Assembly (NCBI GenBank): GCA_904387055.1
Contig: CAJFKV010000009.1
Span: 1 to 54,591 of the forward strand
Length of the DNA stretch: 54,591 nt
Reading direction: 5' to 3'
DNA from: Candidatus Heteroruminococcus faecigallinarum
GTDB taxonomy: Bacteria > Bacillota > Clostridia > Oscillospirales > Ruminococcaceae
In this document: positions 1-7,623 of the stretch, in pieces
Layout of the letters: each line of letters starts with the position of its first letter
Position numbering within the stretch: the stretch's first letter is position 1
Notes under the pieces: generated by a model
The model's database searches: none
Seen by the model: only the letters and a program-made list of their open reading frames with translations
What the model was told of the DNA's origin: nothing
Translations under genes and position numbers: made by a program

Positions 1-346
1 TACTGTATCCACGTAATACCCTTTGCACCAAAATTCCCGGTTTCGATATGCAAATTTCATATCTCCGAATCTCTGGAATATCATCAAGCTGCTCTTTCCC
101 TTTTAGATACCCCATGAAACTCGATACCGAGTATTTCGGCGGTATCTCTACCAGCATGTGAATATGATCCGGGCATACTTCTGCTTTCACAATTTTCACC
201 TTCTTCCAGTTACACAGCGTTCTTAATATTTCTCCTATTTCTCTGCGCTTCTGTCCGTAGAACATTTTGCGCCGATATTTCGGCGCAAAGACTATGTGGT
301 ATTTGCAATTCCAGCTTGTATGCGATAAACTATTTACGTCGTTCAT
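1..346 (-). pseudogene. tnpA: IS200/IS605-family transposase (TnpA), frameshifted and cut by the window edge
   Basis: Reading on the minus strand from ATG at 346, the protein begins MNDVNSLSHTSWNCKYHIVF and contains the HUH-type motif CPDHIHMLV, typical of the small single-domain Y1 transposases of IS200/IS605. The RBS GGGAGG lies about 12 nt upstream of the ATG. At 98-100 the reading frame shifts: the family sequence ‘GYLKGKSSLMIF’ needs GG where the DNA has GGG, after which the conserved ‘FWCKGYYVDTV’ end is only readable in the other frame. So the copy carries a 1-base insertion, or the base is a homopolymer sequencing error. The C-terminus, with the catalytic tyrosine helix, lies beyond position 1. 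These enzymes move DNA as single strands and make no target duplication. There is no sign of a linked tnpB in the window. Confidence 0.88.
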
Positions 347-450
347 CTTTGAATGACCTCCCTTTGCTTCTTCGTGCAGTTGGCAGACCGCACTTCTATT
401 ATAGCAAAGGGAGTTTCTATTTCTTCATTATCGACATAAGTCTTTTCTCG

Positions 451-473
451 AACCACTCGCCTAGCGAGTGGTT
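451..473. mobile_element. Candidate left-end hairpin of the IS200/IS605 element
   Basis: A perfect 10-bp inverted repeat, AACCACTCGC / GCGAGTGGTT with a 3-nt spacer, lies about 105 bp upstream of the transposase start. IS200/IS605 elements end in subterminal imperfect palindromes rather than terminal inverted repeats, and their left-end hairpin is in this position, so this is probably the TnpA recognition structure. The cleavage site itself was not identified. Confidence 0.6.
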
Positions 474-482
474 TTCGGTATA

Positions 483-520
483 CAAAAAGAACCCCCTGTC
501 TGCATCTGCAAGACAGGGGG
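483..520 (-). terminator. Rho-independent terminator of rubrerythrin gene
   Basis: The hairpin CCCCCTGTCT / AGACAGGGGG (492-501 and 511-520) is followed on the minus strand by TTCTTTTTG. It lies 15 nt past the rubrerythrin stop codon. Confidence 0.85.
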
Positions 521-535
521 CGATGGTTGGAATCC

Positions 536-1078
536 TTAGTAATTTTCCGCCTTGATCTCGAAGTAAGCCTTGGGGTGAGAGCAGATGGGGCAGATTTCGG
601 GGGCCTTTTTCCCGATGATGATGTGGCCGCAGTTGGAGCACTGCCAGATGGTATCCCCATCCCGGGAGAAGACCAGGCCGCCCTCCACATTGGCCAGCAG
701 CTTGCGGTACCGGTTCTCATGCTCCTTCTCGATGGCGGCAACCCCGGCAAAGAGACGGGCAATGTCGTCAAAGCCCTCTTCCTTGGCCTCCTCTGCCATC
801 TTGGCATACATGTCGGTCCACTCGTAGTTCTCGCCCTCGGCGGCGTCCAGCAGGTTCTCGGCGGTGGAGGGAACAGCGCCGCCGTGGAGCAGCTTGAACC
901 ACATCTTGGCGTGCTCCTTCTCGTTGTTGGCCGTCTCCTCAAAGATCTTGGCGATCTGGACATAGCCGTCCTTTCTCGCCTGGGAGGCATAGTAGGTGTA
1001 CTTGTTGCGCGCCTGGGACTCTCCAGCAAAGGCAGTCATCAGATTGGCTTCGGTCTTGGTTCCTTTGAGTTCTTTCAT
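536..1078 (-). CDS. rbr: Rubrerythrin
   Basis: This 180-aa protein is a classical two-domain rubrerythrin. The N-terminal ferritin-like four-helix domain (about residues 1-135) carries the di-iron ligand pattern, including [12 protein letters not shown] and [10 protein letters not shown]-terminal rubredoxin-like domain has CSNCG and CPICSHP as the four-cysteine iron site. The enzyme reduces hydrogen peroxide in the cytoplasm of anaerobes, using electrons from rubredoxin or NADH-dependent partners. A GGAGGT ribosome binding site precedes the ATG. It is monocistronic, with a strong terminator, and sits between the IS200 remnant and a small membrane gene. A PerR/Fur-like half site lies about 70 bp upstream (1146-1160), consistent with peroxide control but unproven. 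Confidence 0.97.
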   Translation of the reverse strand: MKELKGTKTEANLMTAFAGESQARNKYTYYASQARKDGYVQIAKIFEETANNEKEHAKMWFKLLHGGAVPSTAENLLDAAEGENYEWTDMYAKMAEEAKEEGFDDIARLFAGVAAIEKEHENRYRKLLANVEGGLVFSRDGDTIWQCSNCGHIIIGKKAPEICPICSHPKAYFEIKAENY

Positions 1079-1145
1079 CGTTTGTTACCTCCATTGCAGT
1101 CTATCTTTTGTCCACATGGGATCTACGCAATAAACGTAAGATCAT

Positions 1146-1160
1146 CTATAATGATAACTC
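1146..1160. promoter_or_regulatory. Possible PerR/Fur-like box upstream of rubrerythrin
   Basis: The 15-mer CTATAATGATAACTC matches one half of the PerR consensus (TTATAATNATTATAA) at 6 of 7 positions, but the other half only at 3 of 7. Rubrerythrin genes are commonly PerR targets in clostridia. The match is suggestive only. Confidence 0.3.
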
Positions 1161-1189
1161 TTATCGAGAAAAATAGCAAGGGGCTCTTT

Positions 1190-1636
1190 TCACTTTATTG
1201 CGGATTTTTTGGGAAAAAGGGACTCCAGCTCCCCATTCCTGCGAACCTCCCGACAATCAGCGGGGCGCCTTCCTCCCGCGGCGGCCTTGGTCAGCAGGAA
1301 AAGAAGAAAGACCAGCAGATACTGAAACTGCGCTCCCCACAGCTGATAGATACCCAGCAGCAACAGCAGCACCGCCGCCGCGGCAGCTGCCATCCGGGGA
1401 AGAAACGCCTCCCTGCCGCTCAGGCCCATCCGCGTCCGGACCGTCCCTTCCAGGCCCATCAGGACGGCATAGACCACCAGGAAGAGCCAGATCAGCCAAT
1501 AATACTGGGACTGGAAGGTCCGCGCTCTCCTCCCCTGCACCCAGTTATACAGCACCGGGTAAGCCGCCGTAATCCCTGTGGCCGCCAGCAGATAGACCCC
1601 GAAGGCGAATTGCCGAACAGATCGCTTCTGGATCAT
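1190..1636 (-). CDS. Small hypothetical membrane protein
   Basis: This 148-aa protein is not recognised as a named family. It shows about four hydrophobic segments: residues 10-28, 46-64, 82-98 (starting in an alanine run) and 103-118. These are separated by short basic loops (GRRARTF, TRMGLSGRE). The C-terminal 30 residues are charged (RRPADCREVRRNGELESLF) and probably cytoplasmic. It reads away from prfB with no obvious partner, and no terminator is visible after it. The coding call rests on codon-position GC bias and the uninterrupted hydrophobic pattern. The overlapping plus-strand frames look like shadows. Confidence 0.6.
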   Translation of the reverse strand: MIQKRSVRQFAFGVYLLAATGITAAYPVLYNWVQGRRARTFQSQYYWLIWLFLVVYAVLMGLEGTVRTRMGLSGREAFLPRMAAAAAAVLLLLLGIYQLWGAQFQYLLVFLLFLLTKAAAGGRRPADCREVRRNGELESLFPKKSAIK

Positions 1637-1943
1637 CGGTTTTCTCTCCCTTTCCTTGTCGTCTAAATTGATTGTACCAAATTTTTTCCCAAATAGATAG
1701 CTTCAAAAGCTACAAAACAACGGGAGTTTTCTGTATCGGGACACAACGTACGCCTGCCGGCTGGATCCCGAACCCGCGGGGGCCGCCTTCGGGCACGGCA
1801 CCGTTTTATCCAATCTCCACCTTCCCTTGTCTTATCAAAGCCAACAGGAAGCTTTCCCGGTCAAAAAAGAGGGAAGGCTTTGCAAAGGAAACACCATTTT
1901 CCCTTCAAAACCTTCCCCTCCGGCAGGGAAACCCCGCCGCTTG
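1637..1943. other. Intergenic region between prfB and the small membrane gene
   Basis: About 300 bp without a convincing gene. It holds the prfB terminator at 1863-1917. The rest is unremarkable, and no promoter of consensus quality was found for the minus-strand gene at 1636. Confidence 0.6.
1863..1917 (-). terminator. Terminator after prfB
   Basis: On the minus strand GGGAAGG-TTTTG pairs with CAAAG-CCTTCCC (1906-1917 with 1871-1882) and is followed by TCTTTTTTG. Confidence 0.75.
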
Positions 1944-3065
1944 CTACTCTTTTTTCAGCTGGCCCAGGCTGCTTGCCTTCAGATAGGCGTTGATAAAGCC
2001 GTCCAGGTCCCCGTCCATCACCGCATTCACGTTGCTGCTCTCGTACCCGGTGCGGTGGTCCTTCACCAGGGTATAGGGCATGAACACATAGGACCGGATC
2101 TGGGACCCCCAGGCGATCTCCTTCTGTACCCCTTTGATGTCCTCGATCCGTTCCAGGTGCTCCCGCTCCTTGATCTCCAGCAGCTTGGATTTCAGCATCG
2201 TCATGGCCACTTCCCGGTTCTGGTGCTGGCTGCGCTCGTTCTGGCAGGCCACCACAATGCCGGTGGGGATGTGGGTGATCCGGATGGCCGACTCGGTCTT
2301 GTTTACATGCTGGCCGCCGGCACCGCTGGACCGGTAGGTGTCCACCCGCAGGTCGCCCGGGTCGATCTGGATATCGTGGTCCTCGTCGATCTCCGGCATC
2401 ACCTCCAGGGAGGCGAAGGAGGTGTGCCTCCGGCCGGAGGCGTCAAAGGGGGACACCCGCACCAGCCGGTGGACGCCCGCCTCGCTCTTGAGGAAGCCGT
2501 AGGCATTCTGCCCCTCCACTAGGATGCTGGCGCTCTTGATGCCCGCCTCGTCCCCGTCCAGGTAGTCCAGGATCCGATAGCGGAAGCCCTTTCTCTCCAC
2601 CCAATGGGTGTACATCCGGTACAGCATGGCGGCCCAGTCCTGCGCCTCGGTGCCGCCCGCCCCCGCGTGGAAGGTGAGGATGGCGTTGTTCCCGTCGTAC
2701 TCCCCCGTCAGCAGGGTGGACAGGCGCATCTCCTCAACCTTTGCCGCCAGGCTGTCATACTCCTCCTTGGCCTCAGGATAAACCGACTCGTCCTTCTCCT
2801 CCTGGGCCAGGTCAATCAGGGTCAGCAGATCCTCATATTGGCTGCGCAGCCCGGTGAGGGCGTCGATCTTTCCCTGGGTCTGCTTTGCTTTCTGCAGCAC
2901 CTTCTGGGATTTTTCCAGGTCATCCCAAAAGCCCTCGCTGGCGGTCTCCGCCTCAAGCTGGGCCGCAGTGGACCGCAGCTGCTCCAGCCCCATGGCCTGG
3001 TCCAAATTGTCAATCTCCGGCTGCAGCGCCAGGGTGGCAAGCCGCAGTTCCTCCAGTTCCAGCAT
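1944..3065 (-). CDS. prfB: Peptide chain release factor 2
   Basis: This 373-aa protein carries the RF2 stop-codon recognition motif SPF (VRVSPFDASG) and the universal GGQ motif (GAGGQHVNKTES) that triggers peptidyl-tRNA hydrolysis at UAA/UGA in the ribosome. The start chosen is ATG at 3065, with AGGAG 6 nt upstream; a further upstream ATG at 3107 has no RBS. The N-terminus MLELEELRLATLA runs straight into the coiled domain without an in-frame UGA. The +1 programmed frameshift that autoregulates prfB in most bacteria is therefore absent. A TTTACT-17-TATAAT promoter lies 58 bp upstream, and the gene appears monocistronic. Confidence 0.97.
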   Translation of the reverse strand: MLELEELRLATLALQPEIDNLDQAMGLEQLRSTAAQLEAETASEGFWDDLEKSQKVLQKAKQTQGKIDALTGLRSQYEDLLTLIDLAQEEKDESVYPEAKEEYDSLAAKVEEMRLSTLLTGEYDGNNAILTFHAGAGGTEAQDWAAMLYRMYTHWVERKGFRYRILDYLDGDEAGIKSASILVEGQNAYGFLKSEAGVHRLVRVSPFDASGRRHTSFASLEVMPEIDEDHDIQIDPGDLRVDTYRSSGAGGQHVNKTESAIRITHIPTGIVVACQNERSQHQNREVAMTMLKSKLLEIKEREHLERIEDIKGVQKEIAWGSQIRSYVFMPYTLVKDHRTGYESSNVNAVMDGDLDGFINAYLKASSLGQLKKE

Positions 3066-3122
3066 GGTATCTCTCCTATGGCATAAAATGATGGTTCCTC
3101 TGAACAATTGTCATACGAAAGT

Positions 3123-3151
3123 ATTATATCCGACCGGCCCCAAAAAGTAAA
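3123..3151 (-). promoter_or_regulatory. Promoter of prfB
   Basis: Minus-strand TTTACT (3146-3151), a 17-nt spacer and TATAAT (3123-3128). Confidence 0.75.
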
Positions 3152-3233
3152 GAGAATGCACCTGCCTCCCTGGGGGAAACGGCCGCTGGGGCGCTTGTTC
3201 ACAGCTTGTTTACCATTGCAACACCGATTTGGT

Positions 3234-3262
3234 TTGAACTGTCATGGGTTTTGTACTATAAT
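3234..3262 (+). promoter_or_regulatory. Promoter of the zinc-ribbon/DUF2628 gene and probably galU
   Basis: TTGAAC (3234-3239), 17 nt, TATAAT (3257-3262). The predicted start near 3269 leaves about 50 nt of leader before the chosen TTG codon at 3319. Confidence 0.8.
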
Positions 3263-3318
3263 GAAGAACAAGGTATTTTTTGCCCGGTGGGCAATCAAAG
3301 AAGATCGGGGTTGATCGC

Positions 3319-4485
3319 TTGAATAAATATGTGGGCTGCGAATGCCCGGTTTGCAAAAAAAACTTCCAGCCGGAGGACGATGTGGTGGTTTGCCCGGTGT
3401 GTGGCGCTCCCCACCACCGCAGCTGCTACCAGCAAAACGGCGGCTGTGCTCTGGAGAGCCAGCACGCCCTGGGAAAGGAATGGCAGCCGCCCCAGCAACA
3501 GCAGCAGACGCCCCCTCCCGGCGCATTCTGTCCGGTATGCGGCGCCCCCGTTGCCCCCGGTTCCCAGTACTGCCACAGCTGCGGCAGCCTGCTGGGGGCC
3601 GCTCCCCAGGAGGAGCAGCGTCCTCCCCAGCAGCCCGGCTGGGGCAATCCCCAGCAGAACGGGCAGAATCCCAACCCCCAGCAAGGGCAGACTCCCCCAT
3701 GGACCGACCCGCAAAACGGTCCCTGGGCCGGCCATAGCGGCGGTTACCAGCAGCAAAACGGGCCCTGGAACGGCCAGACCGGCCCCCAGCAGGGCCCCTG
3801 GAACGGCGGCCAGCCGGGAGGCGGTCCCTGGAACGGTCCCAATCAAGCTCCTCCCTTCGGCTACGGGCAGTACAATCCCTTCGGCGGGATCAACATGAAC
3901 GAGGAGATCGACGGCATCTCGGCCAAGGAATATGCCGCCATGGTCGGCCCCAGCGCCCCCTATTATCTGGCGCGCTTTAAGGCCATGGCCTCCAACCGCC
4001 GGTCGGTTACCTGGAACTGGGGAGCCTTCTTCTTCAATTTCCTGTACTTCTTCTACCGGAAGATGTACGCGGTGGGAATTCTGCTGGCTGCCTTGTTTGT
4101 GGCCAGCATGCTGCCAGCCTTTCTGTACACCTACGAATACCTGGTGGAACTGATGGCCTCCGGCGCGGCCATCTCCTTCCCGCTGCCTCAGATCGTCACT
4201 CCCCACATGGAGCAGCTGGTTATGCTGCAGAGCATGATGCGGATGCTGTGGTTTGTGGTGATGTGCCTGTGCGGCCTGTGGGCCAACAAGCTTTATTTCA
4301 GCGCTGCCAAGAATACCATCCAGCAGCTGCGGCAGGACAACCGCTGCCAGGACGTTGGCTTCTACATCCACAGTCTGGCCCTCCGGGGCGGCGTCTCCAA
4401 AGGGGTTGTCCTCGGGGTGATTGGCCTTCTGTTTTTGGCCTATATGATTATCTCCTACTGCATCGGCATGATGGTGCTGGGATAG
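3319..4485 (+). CDS. Zinc-ribbon/RING-like, low-complexity, DUF2628 membrane protein
   Basis: This 388-aa protein has three parts. Residues 1-60 contain a RING-like cysteine cluster (CECPVCKK, CPVCGAPHH, C-Y-QQNGGC). A second zinc ribbon follows near residue 70 (CPVCGAP, CHSCGS). Residues 95-195 form a Gln/Pro/Gly/Asn/Trp-rich linker with repeated GPWNG units. The rest is a DUF2628-type membrane domain, with the soluble lead-in YYLARFKAM followed by about three hydrophobic segments. Such proteins are widespread in Firmicutes, and their function is not established. The start is uncertain: TTG at 3319 gives the family-like N-terminus NKYVGCECP, while TTG at 3280 lies only 11 nt from the predicted transcription start. 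galU follows after 27 nt, suggesting cotranscription. Confidence 0.85.
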   Translation: MNKYVGCECPVCKKNFQPEDDVVVCPVCGAPHHRSCYQQNGGCALESQHALGKEWQPPQQQQQTPPPGAFCPVCGAPVAPGSQYCHSCGSLLGAAPQEEQRPPQQPGWGNPQQNGQNPNPQQGQTPPWTDPQNGPWAGHSGGYQQQNGPWNGQTGPQQGPWNGGQPGGGPWNGPNQAPPFGYGQYNPFGGINMNEEIDGISAKEYAAMVGPSAPYYLARFKAMASNRRSVTWNWGAFFFNFLYFFYRKMYAVGILLAALFVASMLPAFLYTYEYLVELMASGAAISFPLPQIVTPHMEQLVMLQSMMRMLWFVVMCLCGLWANKLYFSAAKNTIQQLRQDNRCQDVGFYIHSLALRGGVSKGVVLGVIGLLFLAYMIISYCIGMMVLG

Positions 4486-4512
4486 ATTTACACAGGAAGA
4501 GGAGGATCTCCC

Positions 4513-5388
4513 ATGAAGGTTACAAAAGCTGTTATTCCCGCGGCGGGGCTGGGCACCCGGGTGCTCCCCGCCTCCAAGGCCATGCCCAAGGAAATGCTCC
4601 CCATCGTGGACAAGCCCGCCATCCAGTACATTGTGGAGGAGGCGGTGGCCTCGGGCATTACCGACATTCTCATCATCACCAGCCGGGGCAAGTCGGCGGT
4701 GGAGGACCACTTTGACCGGTCCCCCGAGCTGGAGGCCCGCCTGGAGAAGAGCGGCAAGACCCAGCTGCTGGAGGAGATCCGCGCCCTCTCCTCCCTGGCC
4801 AACATCCACTACATCCGGCAGACCGAGGCCAAAGGCCTGGGCCATGCCGTCTACTGTGCCCGGGCGTTTGCCGGCAATGATCCCATCGCCGTCCTCTACG
4901 GGGACGACGTGGTCATCGGCGGACAGCGGCCTGCCACCCGGGAGCTGTGTGACGCTTACGAGCAGTACGGCAAAGGGGTGGTGGGGATCAAGCCGGTCCC
5001 CCTGGAGGAGCTGATCGGCCGGTATTCCTGCCTGGCGGTCTCCCCCCTGGAGGAGCGGGTCTTCTCGGTGACCGACATGATCGAGAAGCCCACCCGGGAG
5101 CAGGTTCTGTCCAACTATTCCATCCTGGGGCGGTGTGTTCTGCCGCCGGAAATCTTCCCCATTCTGGAAACCCTCCCCACCGGCGCCGGCGGGGAATACC
5201 AGCTGACCGACGCCATGAAGCTCCTGGCCCGCCGGGACGGGATGATCGGCGTGGAGTACACCGGCACCCGCTACGACATGGGCAACAAGCTGGGGATTCT
5301 TCAGGCCGCCATCGAGGTGGGGCTCCAGCATCCGGAAACCGGCGCTTCTCTCCGCCGCTACCTAAAAGAGCTGGCGGCCACTCTATAG
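4513..5388 (+). CDS. galU: UTP–glucose-1-phosphate uridylyltransferase
   Basis: This 291-aa cytoplasmic enzyme makes UDP-glucose from UTP and glucose-1-phosphate for cell-envelope glycans. The nucleotide-binding signature AAGLGTRVLPASKAMPKEM stands at residues 10-28. Further family motifs are DKPAIQYIVEEA, QTEAKGLGHAV, LYGDDVV and GEYQLTDAM. Length is normal for bacterial GalU. The RBS GGAGG lies shortly before the ATG. It follows the DUF2628 gene closely and ends at a strong terminator. Confidence 0.97.
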   Translation: MKVTKAVIPAAGLGTRVLPASKAMPKEMLPIVDKPAIQYIVEEAVASGITDILIITSRGKSAVEDHFDRSPELEARLEKSGKTQLLEEIRALSSLANIHYIRQTEAKGLGHAVYCARAFAGNDPIAVLYGDDVVIGGQRPATRELCDAYEQYGKGVVGIKPVPLEELIGRYSCLAVSPLEERVFSVTDMIEKPTREQVLSNYSILGRCVLPPEIFPILETLPTGAGGEYQLTDAMKLLARRDGMIGVEYTGTRYDMGNKLGILQAAIEVGLQHPETGASLRRYLKELAATL

Positions 5389-5404
5389 CCGTTGATCTAC
5401 CCTT

Positions 5405-5446
5405 CGCGGGGCGCAGCCATTGCCGCAGCCCCGCGCTTTTGTTTTG
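5405..5446 (+). terminator. Terminator after galU
   Basis: CGCGGGGC (5405-5412) pairs with GCCCCGCG (5428-5435), followed by CTTTTGTTTTG. Confidence 0.85.
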
Positions 5447-5485
5447 TTGGCCGGTCCCGATTCCATCAAAAAAGGAGGTCTTTTG

Positions 5486-6424
5486 TTGGACAGTCTCTGT
5501 TCCCTGTTTCTCACCTTCCTGGCCTACAGCTGCCTGGGATGGGCCTTTGAATCCCTCTGCTGCTCGGTGATTGCCCGCCGCCCCATCAACCGGGGCTTCC
5601 TCACCGGGCCGGTCTGCCCCATCTATGGGGTGGGGGCGCTGCTGGTGATCTACCTGCTCTCCCCCTTTGCCGGAAGCCTGCCCCTGCTCTTTGTGGCGGC
5701 GGTGCTGGTGACCAGCGTCCTGGAGTATGTCACCGGCTGGGCCCTGGAGACCCTTTTCCACGCCAAATGGTGGGACTATTCCGACCACCGGTTCAATATC
5801 CACGGGCGGGTCTGCCTGCAAAACGCCCTGGTCTTCGGGGTGCTGGGGGTTGTGGTGGTCAGGATCATCCATCCGGTGGTGGAGGGGTGGATCCTCTCCC
5901 TGCGGGGGACGGCCCTCTACCTTGTGTCCGGCGGGCTGTTCCTGGTCTTTGCCGCCGACCTGGCCACCACCCTGATTACGCTGATCCGCCTGCAAGGGAA
6001 GCTGGCGCAGCTTCAGCAGCTGGCGGCCCAGCTCCGCCAGCGGAGCGAGGCCTACCAGCAGGCCCTGGAGCTGAATCTGAACCTCCGCCGCAGCGAGCTG
6101 GAAGAGATGCTGGAGAGCCGTCTCCAGGAGCTGCACCGCCGGCGGGAGGCCCTGGGCCTGCCCAGCCGGGAGGAGCTGAGCGAGAAGCTGGAGGAAAGCC
6201 TTGGGGAGCTGCGCCGCCGCTGGGAGGAGCGAGAGCTTCCTTCCGCCCGGGATGCCAAGGACCACCTCTCCCAGGAGATGGACGACCGGGCCGCCTCTCT
6301 GCGGTTCCCCTACCGCCGGCTGCTGGAGGCTTTCCCCACCTTGAAATCCCACCGGTACCAGGGCGCCCTGGACCGGCTGCGGGAATCCCTTGACCGACTG
6401 GGAAAAGGAGGGAAAGAACGGTGA
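5486..6424 (+). CDS. ABC_trans_CmpB-type membrane protein with coiled-coil tail
   Basis: This 312-aa protein matches the family annotated as ‘putative ABC-transporter type IV’ (ABC_trans_CmpB, PF06541). The marks are the N-terminal pattern YSCLGWAFES, the motif RGFLTGPVCPIYGVG, and EYVTGWALETLFHAKWWDYSD near residue 85. Four to five membrane segments cover residues 1-170. Residues 175-290 are a charged, Arg/Glu-rich coiled coil. The start is TTG at 5486, 7 nt after AAAGGAGG (5471-5478); a TTG one codon earlier is too close. No transporter ATPase is adjacent, so a transport role is doubtful. The stop codon overlaps the mutY start (GTGA), showing translational coupling. Confidence 0.85.
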   Translation: MDSLCSLFLTFLAYSCLGWAFESLCCSVIARRPINRGFLTGPVCPIYGVGALLVIYLLSPFAGSLPLLFVAAVLVTSVLEYVTGWALETLFHAKWWDYSDHRFNIHGRVCLQNALVFGVLGVVVVRIIHPVVEGWILSLRGTALYLVSGGLFLVFAADLATTLITLIRLQGKLAQLQQLAAQLRQRSEAYQQALELNLNLRRSELEEMLESRLQELHRRREALGLPSREELSEKLEESLGELRRRWEERELPSARDAKDHLSQEMDDRAASLRFPYRRLLEAFPTLKSHRYQGALDRLRESLDRLGKGGKER

Positions 6425-7542
6425 CCCTCTCCTACCCGTCCTTTGCCATCGGGGAGGAGGGCTGGCAGCGGGAAGCCCCACGCCTTGCCCGGCTGGTGGA
6501 CCCGCTGGTAGCCTGGTACCGGCGCAGCGCTCGTCCCCTCCCCTTCCGGCTGGACGCCACCCCGTACCGGGTATGGATCTCGGAGATCATGCTCCAGCAA
6601 ACCCGGATGGAGGCGGCCGTCCCCTATTTTAACCGGTTCACCCAGGAGCTGCCCGGCCCGGCCGCCCTGGCTGCCGCTCCGGAGGAGCAGCTGATGAAGC
6701 TGTGGGAGGGGCTGGGCTACTACAGCCGCGCCCGCAATCTGCAAAAGGCCGCCCGCATTCTGGTGGAAGAGCATGGCGGCCAGCTGCCCCCCTCCTACGA
6801 CGAGCTTCTCGCCCTGCCCGGCATCGGGGAATACACGGCGGGAGCCATCGCCTCCATCGCCTTTGGCATTCCGGTACCGGCGGTGGATGGGAACGTGCTG
6901 CGGGTCCTCTCCCGGATCCTGGGCTGCCGGGACGACATCCTTTCTCCCGCCGTAAAGAAAGCCTTTTCCCGGGCCCTGCTGGCGGTGATGCCCCAGGACT
7001 GTCCCGGCGACTTTAACCAGGCTTTAATGGAGCTGGGGGCCACCGTCTGCCTGCCCAATGCCGCTCCCCGCTGCCAGGACTGCCCGGTGGCGGACCAGTG
7101 CTGGGCCCTGGCCTCCGGCGATCCTACCGTTCTGCCGGTAAAAGGCGCCAAAAAGCCTCGCCGCCTCCAGCCGGTCACCGTTTTGATCCCCGCCGCCCAG
7201 GGGAAGCTCCTCCTCCACCGCCGCCCCGCCAAGGGTCTACTGGCCGGCCTGTGGGAGCTGCCCAACCGGGAGGAGAGCCTTACCCGGAAGGAATGCCTGG
7301 CCCTGCTGGACCAGTGGGGCGCCGACAGTCCCCGCCTTCTCCCTCTGCGGCCGGGCCAGCACATCTTCAGCCACATCACCTGGCAGATGACCGGGTACCT
7401 GGCCCTCTGCCGGGAGGCCTTTTCCCCTCCCCCCGGCTTTGTCTGGGTCACGCCGGACCAGCTGGAAGCGGACTACGCCCTTCCCAGCGCCTTCTCCTGC
7501 TACCGGGGCGAGCTGGCCGCCTTTGCCGGGATGACCCGGTAA
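6421..7542 (+). CDS. mutY: A/G-specific adenine DNA glycosylase
   Basis: This 373-aa base-excision repair enzyme removes adenine mispaired with 8-oxoguanine. Motifs in order are the catalytic-glutamate region EIMLQQTRMEA, the helix-hairpin-helix LPGIGEYTAGAIASIAF with its catalytic aspartate downstream (AVDGNVLRVL), and a [4Fe-4S] site with four cysteines (C-LPNAAPR-C-QD-C-PVADQ-C). A C-terminal NUDIX-like domain follows, with HRRPAKGLLAGLWELPN. The start is GTG, overlapping the previous stop by 4 nt, with AGGAGGG upstream. Confidence 0.97.
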   Translation: MTLSYPSFAIGEEGWQREAPRLARLVDPLVAWYRRSARPLPFRLDATPYRVWISEIMLQQTRMEAAVPYFNRFTQELPGPAALAAAPEEQLMKLWEGLGYYSRARNLQKAARILVEEHGGQLPPSYDELLALPGIGEYTAGAIASIAFGIPVPAVDGNVLRVLSRILGCRDDILSPAVKKAFSRALLAVMPQDCPGDFNQALMELGATVCLPNAAPRCQDCPVADQCWALASGDPTVLPVKGAKKPRRLQPVTVLIPAAQGKLLLHRRPAKGLLAGLWELPNREESLTRKECLALLDQWGADSPRLLPLRPGQHIFSHITWQMTGYLALCREAFSPPPGFVWVTPDQLEADYALPSAFSCYRGELAAFAGMTR

Positions 7543-7567
7543 CCCCTCACCCCGCCACAGCACGCAA

Positions 7568-7611
7568 AACACCCCGGGTGCCCAAGCGGCATCCGGGGTG
7601 TTGTTTCTTTT
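7568..7611. terminator. Bidirectional terminator between mutY and ftsH
   Basis: AACACCCCGG (7568-7577) pairs with CCGGGGTGTT (7593-7602), followed on the plus strand by GTTTCTTTT and on the minus strand by TTTGCGTG. It serves two convergent genes. Confidence 0.8.
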
Positions 7612-7623
7612 CCTGCAAATCGC

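Noticed and set aside
95..104. Programmed frameshift producing full-length TnpA
   Set aside because: IS200/IS605 TnpA normally needs no recoding. One extra base in a homopolymer explains the break more simply.
1137..1170. Complete PerR box for rubrerythrin
   Set aside because: Only one half-site agrees well with the consensus, so it is reported as a weak candidate and not as a supported operator.
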